Shown: one piece after another, positions 26,232 through 35,342 of the stretch
Layout: each line of letters opens with the position of its first letter
How positions within the stretch are numbered: position 1 is the stretch's first letter
Assembly: GCF_000761445.1 (NCBI RefSeq)
Contig: NZ_KN196471.1
Location: forward strand, 1-64,000
Direction of reading: 5' to 3'
DNA length: 64,000 bases
Source: Oleiagrimonas soli
Lineage (GTDB): Bacteria; Pseudomonadota; Gammaproteobacteria; Xanthomonadales; Rhodanobacteraceae
Translations under genes and position numbers: made by a program
Notes under the pieces: model-generated
What the model was told of the DNA's origin: nothing
Databases searched by the model: none
What the model saw: only the letters and a program-made list of their open reading frames with translations

Positions 26232-26879
26232 TCAGCGCGGCTCATAGGCGCGCAGGAACATATCCACCGCGGCTTCGGCGTTCGCGTCCATCTCCTCGCG
26301 GAACTGCGGACAGCGGTCGTCCACGCAGCCCAGCAGCCGACGGAAATGCAGATCGCCCTTGAGCAGGGTCAGGAACTGGCCGGCGGCGCGATCCACGTCA
26401 TCGATCACCAGTTCGCCGTGATCGACACGCTCCTGCAGCAGCGTCGTCATCAGTTGCCGCGAACGCATCGGCCCTTCTTCCCACAACATCTGGCCCAGGC
26501 GCGGCCCGCCGCTGGCGCAGTCGCTGGTGATCGCGCGCCACACACCGATGGTTTCCGGGCTGCTCATCAGCTTGGCGTGATGCCGAGCGATGCGCAGCAG
26601 CGCCTCGCGCAGCGTGTCGCCGTCCTGCATGCCGTAGAGCTGTTCGGGCACCATCGCCTGACAACGCGCACGCACGGCTTCCCGAAACAGCGTGGCCTTG
26701 TCGCCGAAGTGGCTGTAGACCGTGAGTTTCGAGACACCGGCCCGTGAGGCCACCGCATCCATGCTGGTGTGCTCGAAACCCTGATCGGTGAACAGGTCCT
26801 GGGCCGCGTCGAGAATCGCTGCGCGTTTCTCCATGTCCTTCGGACGGCCCGGACGCTGACATTTGACGATCGTGTTCAT
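26232..26879 (-). CDS. TetR/AcrR family transcriptional regulator
   Basis: A 215-residue repressor-type regulator. The N-terminal helix-turn-helix spans about residues 20-65, with the typical ILDAAQDLFTDQGFEHTSMDAVASRAGVSKLTVYSHFGDKATLF. The C-terminal half is a ligand-binding helical domain of the AefR-like type. ATG at 26879 chosen; an in-frame TTG upstream lies in AT-rich promoter DNA. No efflux operon is adjacent. Candidate palindromic operators lie 74-111 bases upstream, between this gene and the methyltransferase-tolC pair, making tolC a plausible target. Confidence 0.9.
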   Translation of the reverse strand: MNTIVKCQRPGRPKDMEKRAAILDAAQDLFTDQGFEHTSMDAVASRAGVSKLTVYSHFGDKATLFREAVRARCQAMVPEQLYGMQDGDTLREALLRIARHHAKLMSSPETIGVWRAITSDCASGGPRLGQMLWEEGPMRSRQLMTTLLQERVDHGELVIDDVDRAAGQFLTLLKGDLHFRRLLGCVDDRCPQFREEMDANAEAAVDMFLRAYEPR

Positions 26880-26952
26880 AAGCAGGGGGTTTCGCAACAC
26901 AAACAATTGATTTTATTATACGGTTCGGTTCATTTATTTCCAGCACCGCGAT

Positions 26953-26990
26953 GTGTCCGCTCGCGGACACGTCCGACCGTCCGCGGACAC
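26953..26990. promoter_or_regulatory. Paired GC palindromes between tetR and the pcm-tolC unit
   Basis: GTGTCCGC-TC-GCGGACAC at 26953-26970 is a perfect 8-bp dyad. Eight bases on, a related palindrome GTCCGCGGAC lies at 26979-26988, continuing to GCGGACAC. Both share the half-site GCGGACAC. Dyads of this size are usual for TetR operators, and the position between divergent genes suits one. Binding is not shown. Confidence 0.5.
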
Positions 26991-27090
26991 GGTGACTTCC
27001 GGCACTTCGGCGACTTGCGCCCAGCCCCCACGATGCGCAGACGTGGTGCGGTGTACGGCCGCATGCATGGCTCGGGAAACCCGACGACCC

Positions 27091-27096
27091 TATAAT
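27091..27096 (+). promoter_or_regulatory. -10 box of the pcm-tolC unit
   Basis: A perfect TATAAT, 30 bases before the methyltransferase ATG. It has no good -35 at 17 bases, which suggests dependence on an activator or the nearby dyads. The expected leader is about 23 bases. Confidence 0.6.
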
Positions 27097-27125
27097 TCCA
27101 CGCTCGTTTCCAGCGCGTACGCAAA

Positions 27126-27785
27126 ATGACCATGAATCTCGAACTGGCCCGCCAGAACATGATCGAAAACCAGGTACGTTCCTGGGAAGTGCTCGATCCC
27201 CGCGTCCTCGACGTCATGGGCCGCGTGCGACGCGAGGACTTCGTGCCCGACGCCTATCGCAACCTCGCGTTCGCCGATCTCGCCCTGCCCCTGGGGCACG
27301 GCGAAAGCATGATGAAGCCGGTGCTCGAAGGCCGCATGCTGCAGGCGCTGAACCTGACCGGCACGGAAGATGTGCTGGAAATCGGCACCGGCTCGGGCTT
27401 CGTGACCGCCTGCCTGGCGACACTCTCGCGCCGCGTGGCCAGCGTGGAGATGCACGCCGAGTTCACCGCGCGCGCCGGCGAGCGCCTGCGCGCCGCGTCC
27501 ATCGAGAATGTCGAACTGATCCACGCCGAGGCTGTCAACGAATACCAGCCCGGGGGCGTTTTCGATGTGATCGTGGTGACCGGCGCGGTGGTCGAGGTTC
27601 CCGCTCGCTTCAGTCGTTGGCTGAAGCCGGGCGGCCGCATGTTCGCGGTGCGCGGTCATGCGCCGATCATGGAAGCCGTGCTGCTGCACCACGAGGGCGA
27701 CGGTCGGTATCGCGAAGAAAGCCTGTTCGAGACCGACCTGCCGTATCTGAAGAATGCACAACCGGAATCGCGGTTCACGCTTTGA
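27126..27785 (+). CDS. Protein-L-isoaspartate O-methyltransferase family protein
   Basis: A 219-residue SAM-dependent methyltransferase of the PCMT group. The N-terminal VRREDFVP and the SAM motif LEIGTGSGFVTACLA are clear. The segment where true Pcm has GQTIS-type residues reads GHGESMMKP, so repair of isoaspartate is not certain. Such genes precede tolC in many gammaproteobacteria. Starts at 27126 and 27132 are both possible and neither has a clear ribosome site. tolC begins 31 bases after the stop. Confidence 0.87.
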   Translation: MTMNLELARQNMIENQVRSWEVLDPRVLDVMGRVRREDFVPDAYRNLAFADLALPLGHGESMMKPVLEGRMLQALNLTGTEDVLEIGTGSGFVTACLATLSRRVASVEMHAEFTARAGERLRAASIENVELIHAEAVNEYQPGGVFDVIVVTGAVVEVPARFSRWLKPGGRMFAVRGHAPIMEAVLLHHEGDGRYREESLFETDLPYLKNAQPESRFTL

Positions 27786-27816
27786 CGTGCCGCGCAGTCA
27801 CGAGGACGATGCCCCG

Positions 27817-29196
27817 ATGAGACATTCCATGCGCTTGAAACCCGTGTTGCTGGCCCTGGCCATCACCGCCGCCATGCCCGGCATGGCCCACGCCGAGGAT
27901 CTGATGCAGGCCTACCAGCAGGCGCGCCAGAACGATCCGCAGCTGGCCCTGGCCGAGGCCAACGCACGCAGCACGCACGAGGGCATCAACCAGGCGCGCG
28001 CCGCCCTGTTCCCGCAGATCGACGCCAGCCTCGGACTGACCCAGGACAATCGCGGTCGTTCGTCCGGCACCTACATCGACCAGAGCACCGGTCAGCTGTA
28101 TATGACCCCGGCCACCGGTTATCTGCGCAGCCGCAATCTGTCGCTGACGTTGAGCCAGAGCGTATTCGACCTCAGCCGTTACGAGGACCTGAAGTCCGCG
28201 CACTCCCAGGCCGACAGCCAGAACGCCCAGCTGACGGCCGAGCAGCAGAACCTGATCGTGCGCGTGGCTACGGCGTATTTCAACGTGCTGACCGCGAAGG
28301 ACGAAGTCGACTTCAGCAAAGCGCAGGAGAAATCGCTGGCTCGTGAGCTGGACCAGGCACAGCAGCGCTTCAAGGTCGGACTTTCCGCGATCACCGACGT
28401 GCAGGACGCCAAGGCGCAGCACGATTCGGCCACCGCACAATTGATCAGCGCGCAGAACACCCTCGACGATGCACGCGAGGCCCTGACGCAGATCACCGGC
28501 GAACCCGCCAACAATCTCAAAGTACTGCGCGACCAGGTGCCCCTGCAGCCACCGGTACCCAACGACGTGTCGGACTGGGTGCACACGGCGCTACAGAACA
28601 ATCCGAGCATCATGGCGCAGCAGTACAACGTCGACGCAGCCGATTATCAGATCAGCTCGGCTCGTGCCGGCCACCTGCCGACCGTCAGCGCCAATGTGTC
28701 CTACGGCAAGAGTTCGACCTGGAGCGAGAACGGCACGCTGAACACCTCGACGCCCAGCGACACCACCTTCGGACTCACGCTGCGCGTACCGATCTTCTCC
28801 GGCGGACTGGTGCAATCGCAGGTTCGTCAGGCCATCGCCCAGCGCGACGCCTCGAAGGATGGACTGGAATCGCAACGCCGCCAGACCATCCGCAATACCC
28901 GCAACTATTTCCGCTCGGTGATCGCCGGCATCAGCGAAGTGGAAGCCACGCGCCAGGCCGTGCAATCGTCGCAAAGCGCGCTTGAGGCCACCGAAGCCGG
29001 CTTCAAGGTCGGCACACGCACCATCGTCGATGTGTTGATCGGTCAACAGAACCTGACCAACGCCCAGCAGAGCTACTCGCGCGCACGTCACCAGTTCGTG
29101 CTCAATCAACTGCTGCTGAAACAGGCTGCGGGCACGATCACCGTCAAGGATCTGCAAGCGGTCAACGCCTTGCTCGAAACACCGGACGGAACCTGA
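27817..29196 (+). CDS. tolC: TolC family outer-membrane efflux/secretion channel
   Basis: A 459-residue outer-membrane channel. Signal peptide to about residue 26 (LALAITAAMPGMAHA), then EDLMQAYQQARQNDPQLALAEANA and paired long helices with internal repetition (about 30-220 and 245-440). Strand regions are SLGLTQDNRG and SANVSYGKSS. It trimerises and serves tripartite pumps and type I secretion. The downstream bidirectional terminator separates it from waaA. Regulation by the upstream TetR protein is possible. Confidence 0.95.
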   Translation: MRHSMRLKPVLLALAITAAMPGMAHAEDLMQAYQQARQNDPQLALAEANARSTHEGINQARAALFPQIDASLGLTQDNRGRSSGTYIDQSTGQLYMTPATGYLRSRNLSLTLSQSVFDLSRYEDLKSAHSQADSQNAQLTAEQQNLIVRVATAYFNVLTAKDEVDFSKAQEKSLARELDQAQQRFKVGLSAITDVQDAKAQHDSATAQLISAQNTLDDAREALTQITGEPANNLKVLRDQVPLQPPVPNDVSDWVHTALQNNPSIMAQQYNVDAADYQISSARAGHLPTVSANVSYGKSSTWSENGTLNTSTPSDTTFGLTLRVPIFSGGLVQSQVRQAIAQRDASKDGLESQRRQTIRNTRNYFRSVIAGISEVEATRQAVQSSQSALEATEAGFKVGTRTIVDVLIGQQNLTNAQQSYSRARHQFVLNQLLLKQAAGTITVKDLQAVNALLETPDGT

Positions 29197-29211
29197 AGCG
29201 TTCCTCGAAAC

Positions 29212-29247
29212 ACAAAAAAGACCGGCGCACAACGCCGGTCTTTTTTT
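29212..29247. terminator. Bidirectional terminator between tolC and waaA
   Basis: Stem GACCGGCG (29220-29227) with CGCCGGTC (29233-29240) and a five-base loop. It is flanked by an A-run on the left and seven T on the right, so it works for both convergent genes. Confidence 0.93.
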
Positions 29248-29269
29248 GTGCCGGAACACACCGCAGAGA

Positions 29270-30586
29270 TCACTCCAGCAGCGGCTCGATGCGCGCCATG
29301 ATGCGGCCCACCGCGCCACTCTCATGCTCAAACACCTCGCGCGCCGCGCGCCCCATACGCTCGCGCACGTCGGCCTGCTCGAACAGCTCGCGCACGCTGG
29401 CGCCCAGGTTCTGCGCGGTGACGCGCCGCGCGCCGTCCACGCGCAGCAACCCGCGCGTGATGCCCTGGAAGTTGAACGTGTGCGGCCCGACCAGCACCGG
29501 CTTGGCCAGCGAGGCCGGTTCCAGCAGGTTGTGGCCGCCGATCGGCTCCAGGCTGCCACCGACGAACGCCACGTCCGCCGCCGCGTAGAAACGCATCAGC
29601 TCACCCATCGCATCGACCAGGAAGCACTGCGTGGCCGCATCCGGCAGACGATCCCCGCTGCGCGAAGCCATACGGAACCCGAGACCGCGGATGCTGTGCT
29701 CGACCGCACGAAACCGCTCGGGGTGCCGCGGCACCAGCAGCAACAGCGCGTCCGGGAAACGCTGCAGGATCTCCAGATGCGCTTCCAGCGCCAGCATTTC
29801 CTCGCCCTCGTGCGTGCTGGCGGCGATCCACACCGGACGCTGCTCGCCCCAGGCTTCGCGCATGGCCTGCGCCTCGCTGACGAGGTTGTCGGGCAGCGGC
29901 ATGTCGAACTTCAGGTTACCGGCCACGCTGATCGACTCGCGCCGCGTGCCGAGCAGGCGATACCGCGCCGCATCGGTCAGCGACTGCGCAGCCACGTGAT
30001 ACACGCAATGCAGCGCCTGCCGCGCCAGCGAGCGCAACGGCATGTAGCCGCGCAGCGAGCGGCGCGACAGACGCGCGTTGACGATCAGCAGAGGGATGTC
30101 CCGCTTGTGGCAGGCCGCGTAGAGGTTCGGCCAGATCTCGGTCTCGACGATCACTGCAAGACGCGGTTGCACACGCTTGAGAAAACGCTGGACCGAGAAT
30201 GGAAGATCGTACGGCAGGTAGACGTGGAACACCTTGTCGCCGAACAGCTGCTGCACGCGCTCGGAACCGGTCGGCGTGACGGTCGTCACCACCATCGGCC
30301 AGTCCGGGTAGCGCGCCATCAGTGCCTTGATCAGCGGCTCGGCGGCATTCACCTCGCCCAGCGAGACCGCGTGCACCCACAGACTGCGCCCCTTGAACGC
30401 CGGACTCGCGAACAGGCCGAAGCGCTCGCGCCAGCGCTGATGATAATCGCCGTAGCGCATGCCGCGCGCCCACAGCCGCAGCATCAGCAGCGGCGTGGCG
30501 ATGAACATGGCGAGGGTGTACAGCAGGCGCAAGCGCGGCTCCGGAGCGGTTCGACGCGCCAGTATAGCGATTGCCTGCCGCGCCAT
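29270..30586 (-). CDS. waaA: 3-deoxy-D-manno-octulosonic acid (Kdo) transferase
   Basis: A 438-residue GT-B glycosyltransferase adding Kdo to lipid IVA. Features are an N-terminal membrane anchor (LYTLAMFIATPLLMLRLW), the family motif WVHAVSLGEVNAAEPLI with its catalytic glutamate, VETEIWPNL, and the C-terminal SLEPIGGHNLLEP. The start at 30586 is the first ATG before the anchor; a later alternative start (M33) is conceivable. Divergent from lpxL with 38 bases between starts, so the two lipid A genes share a control region. Confidence 0.94.
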   Translation of the reverse strand: MARQAIAILARRTAPEPRLRLLYTLAMFIATPLLMLRLWARGMRYGDYHQRWRERFGLFASPAFKGRSLWVHAVSLGEVNAAEPLIKALMARYPDWPMVVTTVTPTGSERVQQLFGDKVFHVYLPYDLPFSVQRFLKRVQPRLAVIVETEIWPNLYAACHKRDIPLLIVNARLSRRSLRGYMPLRSLARQALHCVYHVAAQSLTDAARYRLLGTRRESISVAGNLKFDMPLPDNLVSEAQAMREAWGEQRPVWIAASTHEGEEMLALEAHLEILQRFPDALLLLVPRHPERFRAVEHSIRGLGFRMASRSGDRLPDAATQCFLVDAMGELMRFYAAADVAFVGGSLEPIGGHNLLEPASLAKPVLVGPHTFNFQGITRGLLRVDGARRVTAQNLGASVRELFEQADVRERMGRAAREVFEHESGAVGRIMARIEPLLE

Positions 30587-30609
30587 CCCCGCAAGCGGCG
30601 CGCATTGAC

Positions 30610-30615
30610 TACAAT
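30610..30615 (+). promoter_or_regulatory. -10 box (TACAAT) of lpxL
   Basis: TACAAT ends ten bases before the lpxL ATG, so transcription would start within a few bases of the start codon. The same TACAATCG-type arrangement precedes the 2OG oxygenase gene at 24285. No convincing -35 was seen. Confidence 0.4.
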
Positions 30616-30624
30616 CGACGGTCC

Positions 30625-31560
30625 ATGCCCGGCGCCCCCCGTCCATTCTTCCAGCCCGCCCTGCTCCGCCCGACCCAATGGCCGGCGTGGATCGGACTCG
30701 GCTGCACGTGGCTGCTGGCACGCCTGCCGTATCGCTGGCTGCTGGGCATGGGACGGCTGCTGGGCGCACTCATCAACCGCGTGCCGAACGCCCGCCGGCC
30801 GATCGCCGAACGCAATATCGCGCTGTGCTTTCCGGAACGCGACGCGGCCGCGCAGAAGGCGCTCGTCGATGCGCACATGCGCGATCTCGGCATGATGCTG
30901 GCCGAGTTCGCCGTCGGCTGGATGGGCAGCGACGCGGCCGTGGCGCGCATCCCCGTGCACATCGAAGGCCTGGAGCATCTCGAAGCGGCCAAGGCGCAAT
31001 CACGCGGCGTGCTACTGGTCGGCGGCCATTTCTCGCACCTGGAACTGTGCGCGCGACTGGTATCCAGCCGCATCCGCATCGCCGGCATGTACCGGCGCAT
31101 GGATTCGGACGTGTTCGAGTGGGCCGTATTGCGCGCGCGCCTGGACTACGCCGAAGCCATGTTCGACAAGGACGACCTGCGCGGCACCGTACGCTACCTG
31201 CGCAGCGGCGGCACGCTGTGGTACGCGCCGGACCAGGACATGCGCAGCAAGGACAACGTATTCGTTCCTTTCTTCGGCGTGCCGGCGGCCACCATCACCG
31301 CCACGCACCACCTGGCGCGACTCTCGGGCGCCTGCGTGCTGCCCTTCTTCCATCGTCGGCTGGACCACGGCCGCGGCTACGCGATCCGCATCGGCGCACC
31401 GCTCGAACCGTTCCCGAGCGACGACATCGTCGACGACACCGCGCGCGTGAACGCCGCCATCGAACAGATGGTGCGCGAAGCGCCCGAGCAGTACCTATGG
31501 GTGCACAAGCGCTTCAAGACACGACCGCCAGGCGAACCGCCGATCTACACGCGCGGCTGA
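30625..31560 (+). CDS. lpxL: Lipid A biosynthesis late acyltransferase
   Basis: A 311-residue LpxL/LpxM-type membrane acyltransferase adding a secondary acyl chain to Kdo2-lipid IVA. N-terminal hydrophobic anchor near 20-50, then the catalytic HX4E box H135-FSHL-E140, MYRRMDS and WYAPDQD, and the terminal YLWVHKRFKTRP. Diverges from waaA, which makes its substrate. Its 3' end overlaps the convergent glycosyltransferase by 16 bases. Lauroyl versus myristoyl preference cannot be told. Confidence 0.93.
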   Translation: MPGAPRPFFQPALLRPTQWPAWIGLGCTWLLARLPYRWLLGMGRLLGALINRVPNARRPIAERNIALCFPERDAAAQKALVDAHMRDLGMMLAEFAVGWMGSDAAVARIPVHIEGLEHLEAAKAQSRGVLLVGGHFSHLELCARLVSSRIRIAGMYRRMDSDVFEWAVLRARLDYAEAMFDKDDLRGTVRYLRSGGTLWYAPDQDMRSKDNVFVPFFGVPAATITATHHLARLSGACVLPFFHRRLDHGRGYAIRIGAPLEPFPSDDIVDDTARVNAAIEQMVREAPEQYLWVHKRFKTRPPGEPPIYTRG

Positions 31561-32327
31561 TCGTCGCCGCCATGCGCACTGCGCCTCGCTTCGTACAACT
31601 TGGCGTATTTCAGAAAGACGTAGAACGCACCGGTTGCGCTGGCCACGAACCCGGCCCAACCGCTTAGAAAATAGCGCTTGAACAGGTACTGCCGCAGAAA
31701 GAACACCGGCGGATAGAGCACCATGCGCACGCCAGTGAAACGCTGGCGTCGACGCAGCTTGTTCGCAACCAGACCGCTGGAGTAGCGATTGATCTTTTCC
31801 ACGCGCGCGGCGATGTCGGCATCCCCATCATTGATGAAATCCGCCGCATGCAGCGTCCGTACCGGCCCGTCGACTTCGACCGCAGCATGCACTTCCACGT
31901 GGTTCATGCCACCGCGACGGCGATCGAACAAACGCAGATGTCCGTTGCGATGACTGTTGCGATGCTGCACGCCCCAGAACATGCGCTCGCGCCGCGGTAG
32001 TCGATAGCCGGCCACCGTTGGAGCGACCAGTGCCTGTTCGATCACTCCGCGCGTTCCCGGCGAGAGAATTTCATCGGCATCGAGGTTCAACACCCAATCG
32101 TGCAACGCCATATCGATGGCGCGCTGTTTCTGCGGACCATAGTCGTCGAACGGATGCGTCGCCACGCGCGCACCGTGCCGGCGCGCGATCGCCACGGTCT
32201 CGTCGCTGGAACCGGAGTCGAGCACCATCAGGTCGTCGGCCCAGTCGACCTCCCGCAGGCAACGCTCCAGCGTATCGGCATTGTTGTAGGTGATGATCAC
32301 CACGGACAGCGGCTCACGCGCGGGCAT
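31545..32327 (-). CDS. Family 2 glycosyltransferase, WaaE/KdtX-like
   Basis: A 260-residue GT2 enzyme. SVVIITYNNADTLERCLREVDWADDLMVLDSGSSDET gives the nucleotide-sugar site and NLDADE the metal-binding acidic motif. C-terminal hydrophobic segments (FFLRQYLFKRYFLSGWAGF) suggest membrane association. This arrangement is typical of LPS inner-core beta-1,4-glucosyltransferases (WaaE/LgtF). Its ATG overlaps the end of the ligase gene by 14 bases on the same strand, so they form one operon. Confidence 0.87.
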   Translation of the reverse strand: MPAREPLSVVIITYNNADTLERCLREVDWADDLMVLDSGSSDETVAIARRHGARVATHPFDDYGPQKQRAIDMALHDWVLNLDADEILSPGTRGVIEQALVAPTVAGYRLPRRERMFWGVQHRNSHRNGHLRLFDRRRGGMNHVEVHAAVEVDGPVRTLHAADFINDGDADIAARVEKINRYSSGLVANKLRRRQRFTGVRMVLYPPVFFLRQYLFKRYFLSGWAGFVASATGAFYVFLKYAKLYEARRSAHGGDDQPRV

Positions 32328-33591
32328 GCGTCCCCTCCGGTACGTCCTCGACCACGAACAACGCTGCGCACCACAACGCCAGCAGCCACCAGAACAGCAA
32401 ACCCCACCAGGCCGAATAAAAGGCCAGATGCGTGTTCAGCGGGAACAGCGTGACCCCAAGCGCGACAGTGGCGGGAAAGGCCCTCCGCCGCGCCGCAGGA
32501 CCCACGCGCCGCCAGGCGCGAACAGCCACGACGACGGCCGCCAACCACAACAGCAACCCGAGAGTCCCCGTTTCGCTGGCAATCTCCAACAGTAGCTGGT
32601 GCGCATGGCAAGCCCCGGCGCCCGGGCCGCAGGCTTCATTGCTGACGACGAAATGATCGTGCTTCGGCGCGTAGTCCGGATAGGCGTAGCGGAAGCCACG
32701 TACGCCGACGCCGTTGATCGAATGCCCCGCATACATGTGCGCGGCGACGTCCCAGATATCGAGCCGTCCGCTCAGCGCCGCATTGACTTGCGACTCGCGA
32801 TCGCTGAACACCTGCATGCTGCGCGTCATGCGCGCCTCGAAGCGCGGCGAGAACTGCCAGGCCAGACCGACCACCAGCGCCAGCGCCGCGAGTCCGCCGC
32901 CGCACAGCAACGCGAAGCGCCTTGGCGTGCGTGCTTCGAGAGCGGCAAAGGCCAGCGTGACCAGGGCGAACGTCAGCCACGCAGCACGCGAACCGGCGAG
33001 CAGGATCGGCCCCAGCAGCAGCAGCCAGGCAAGCCCCAGCCCGAGCCCCTTCCAGCGCTCGCGCGCCGCCCACAGCACGAAAGGCGACAGGCTCGCCAGC
33101 ACCGGCCCGAGCTTCAGGTCGTGCGCGCCGAAGATGCCGGACAGACGCTGCGGCGCGGCATGGCCCCCCAGACTCCAGCCCGTCAGCATCTGCACCCAGG
33201 CATCCAGCGCCCAGAGCGCCACGACGACCGCGCAGGCCGCGTACATGACCTGCAGACGCGGCAGACGGCGGATCGCGAAACAGGCGTAGATGCCCAGCGG
33301 GGCATAGCGCAGGATGCCGGCCACCGTGATCCAGCTGCGACCCGGCGCGACACTGTCGAGCGCCGACAGCAAGGCGGCCAGAAAATACGCCGCGAACAGC
33401 AGCAGCAACAGACGCGCGCCGGCGTGATCGGAAAGCGCATCCGGTTCGCGCAGGAACAGCATCACGCTGCCGAACAGGCACAACAGCGTACCGAGTTCGC
33501 TGGCACGGCCGAACGGCAGCAAGGCCACCACCAGCCAGAACGGCAGCAACGGCGAACGCAGTGCGGCTTTCAGGGGCGAGGAGTCGGACAT
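32314..33591 (-). CDS. O-antigen ligase/polymerase-like membrane protein (Wzy_C domain)
   Basis: A 425-residue protein with about ten to twelve membrane segments, the O-antigen ligase (WaaL) plan. The large periplasmic loop contains SGRLDIWD, GVGVRGFRYAYPDY and CHAHQLLLEIASETGTLG, matching the conserved ligase-loop histidine motif. ATG at 33591 begins MSDSSPL; upstream sequence is not coding-like. A TACAAT on the minus strand (33619-33624) is a candidate promoter about 28 bases before it. Ligase rather than polymerase is inferred from the core-gene neighbours. Confidence 0.87.
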   Translation of the reverse strand: MSDSSPLKAALRSPLLPFWLVVALLPFGRASELGTLLCLFGSVMLFLREPDALSDHAGARLLLLLFAAYFLAALLSALDSVAPGRSWITVAGILRYAPLGIYACFAIRRLPRLQVMYAACAVVVALWALDAWVQMLTGWSLGGHAAPQRLSGIFGAHDLKLGPVLASLSPFVLWAARERWKGLGLGLAWLLLLGPILLAGSRAAWLTFALVTLAFAALEARTPRRFALLCGGGLAALALVVGLAWQFSPRFEARMTRSMQVFSDRESQVNAALSGRLDIWDVAAHMYAGHSINGVGVRGFRYAYPDYAPKHDHFVVSNEACGPGAGACHAHQLLLEIASETGTLGLLLWLAAVVVAVRAWRRVGPAARRRAFPATVALGVTLFPLNTHLAFYSAWWGLLFWWLLALWCAALFVVEDVPEGTHARA

Positions 33592-33668
33592 GCGCGTCGC
33601 ATCGCGGGAGAAAGGACGATTGTAGGCCAGCCGTCCCCCGCGCAGCCATGCGCAAGCATGCCGGACTT

Positions 33669-34847
33669 TCAGTCCACGTGTTCGCGCAGTTCGCCGTACA
33701 GGCGCAGCACGTCGTGCTGCATGTCCTGCAGGCGATAGCGGTCCAGCGGCGCGATCGACGGCGCCAGGCGCAACAGCTCGGCGGCGCGTTCGACCAGCCG
33801 CTCCTTGTCGCCCAGCGGCACGCGGCCGGCGGGGTACAGCTCGGCCAGCAGTTCGCCGACGCCGCCATGCGCGTAGCCCAGTACGGGCCGGCACAGCGAG
33901 ACCGCTTCGATCACCGTGCGACCGAACGATTCGGGTTTGTTCGACAGCTGCAGGATCAACGACGAGACCGCGAAGATGTCGCGCACGTCGTCCCGCGGCG
34001 GCGTCATCACCACCTTGCCGTCCATGCCACGCACCGAGATGCGCTGGCGCAGCTCGGCGACGTAGGCCTCGCGGCCCGGCTCGATCACGCCCAGCAGCAG
34101 CAGGCGCGCCTCGATGCCGCGACTGTGCAGGCCGGCCAGCAGTTCGATCGCATCGTCGTGGCCCTTCAGGCGCGTACCGCGTCCGGGCAGGGTCAGCAGC
34201 GGGAACGCATCCAGTTCGGGGTATTCGCTGAAGAAGCGCTCGCGCCATTCGTCCTCGGGCCGGTAGCCGTAGGGGAACGCTGCGCTGTCGACGCCGCGCG
34301 GAATCACTTCCAGGCGCGAACGGTCGAAATCCGGATAGTGCTTGATGACGAAATCGCGCACGCTCTGCGAAACCGCGATCACGCGGTCGCCACGCAGCAT
34401 GATGCCGCTGTAGAACCCCGGCGAATTCAGGCCGTGCACGGTGGTGACGAAGCGTGGACGCGGATGCAGACCGCGCAGGGCCAGATAGCCGATCCAGGCC
34501 GGCAGGCGCGAGCGCGCGTGCACGACATCGGGCTTGATCTCGCGCAGCAGACGACGCAGGGCGCGCACCTTGCCGAACACGCCCAGCGACTTGCGGCCGA
34601 TGTCCAGCGTGATGTGGCGGCTGCCACCCTGCTCCAGCGCCTCCACCAGGCGTCCGCCCGCCGAGATCACCACCGAGCGATGCCCGGCGGCGACCAGCGC
34701 GCTGGCGATTTCCAGGGTCGAACGCTCGGCCCCGCCCGAATGCATGGCAGGCATCAGCTGGACCACGGTCATCGGCGTGGACGACCGGGTGGCGTCGAGT
34801 TCCCGGTTTGGCATGTTGAAGGGACTCTGTGGCCCGGTGTTGTACAT
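33669..34847 (-). CDS. Family 4 glycosyltransferase
   Basis: A 392-residue GT-B glycosyltransferase. The acceptor domain begins VVQLMPAMHSGGAERSTLEIASAL. The donor domain carries LLTLPGRGTRLKGHDDAIELL and the nucleotide-sugar motif NKPESFGRTVIEAVSLCRPVLGYAHGG. The start is uncertain: 34847 is given, and 34814 is also possible. It probably adds a sugar to the LPS core, judging by the adjacent ligase and GT2 genes; donor and linkage are unknown. Confidence 0.88.
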   Translation of the reverse strand: MYNTGPQSPFNMPNRELDATRSSTPMTVVQLMPAMHSGGAERSTLEIASALVAAGHRSVVISAGGRLVEALEQGGSRHITLDIGRKSLGVFGKVRALRRLLREIKPDVVHARSRLPAWIGYLALRGLHPRPRFVTTVHGLNSPGFYSGIMLRGDRVIAVSQSVRDFVIKHYPDFDRSRLEVIPRGVDSAAFPYGYRPEDEWRERFFSEYPELDAFPLLTLPGRGTRLKGHDDAIELLAGLHSRGIEARLLLLGVIEPGREAYVAELRQRISVRGMDGKVVMTPPRDDVRDIFAVSSLILQLSNKPESFGRTVIEAVSLCRPVLGYAHGGVGELLAELYPAGRVPLGDKERLVERAAELLRLAPSIAPLDRYRLQDMQHDVLRLYGELREHVD

Positions 34848-34938
34848 GGCGTCAATGCCTATGTCCCAAGCATCCCTACGAAGTCAAGCAAGAAACATGC
34901 CGAATTGCAGGCAATTTTTGTGACTCAAAGCGCAGATT

Positions 34939-35148
34939 TCAGTCAGCCAGCACATATTGCGCGGCGCAATAGGGACATACGGCGGTCCCGCCTTCGTCCT
35001 CGATCGGCAGATACACCCGCGGGTGCGAATTCCACAGGTACATCCCGGGCATCGGACACGACAACGGCAGGTCGCTGCGCGTCACTTTGTAACGATGTTC
35101 GGCATTGGCCGGCACCAGTTTTTCCGCGGCCGGATCTGGACGCTGCAT
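34939..35148 (-). CDS. Small zinc-finger domain protein (NDUFS6-like)
   Basis: A 69-residue protein with the zinc ligands C31, H42, C58 and C61 (LSCPMPG, SHPRVYLP, CPYCAAQY). This matches the zinc-finger fold of the complex I subunit NDUFS6 family, common as a free-standing protein in proteobacteria. ATG at 35148 has GGAG eight bases upstream, and longer frames add unrelated residues. It lies 91 bases upstream of the GT4 gene's start on the opposite side of the LPS block; function unknown. Confidence 0.87.
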   Translation of the reverse strand: MQRPDPAAEKLVPANAEHRYKVTRSDLPLSCPMPGMYLWNSHPRVYLPIEDEGGTAVCPYCAAQYVLAD

Positions 35149-35342
35149 GGGGACACTCCACGGTGGAAAAGTCAGACCGCCATGGTACCGCAGGCCGGCG
35201 CGCTGCGGCACGGCCCAGCTAGTGCATACGGCCGAATCGAAGCCGCGCGCGATGCCCTAGAATGCAGGCAACGCGCAGCAGGGGGCGAAGGCGCGTCGCG
35301 CGGCCGTTGACGTGGCCGCAGACACACCTCAGGGAGAACACC

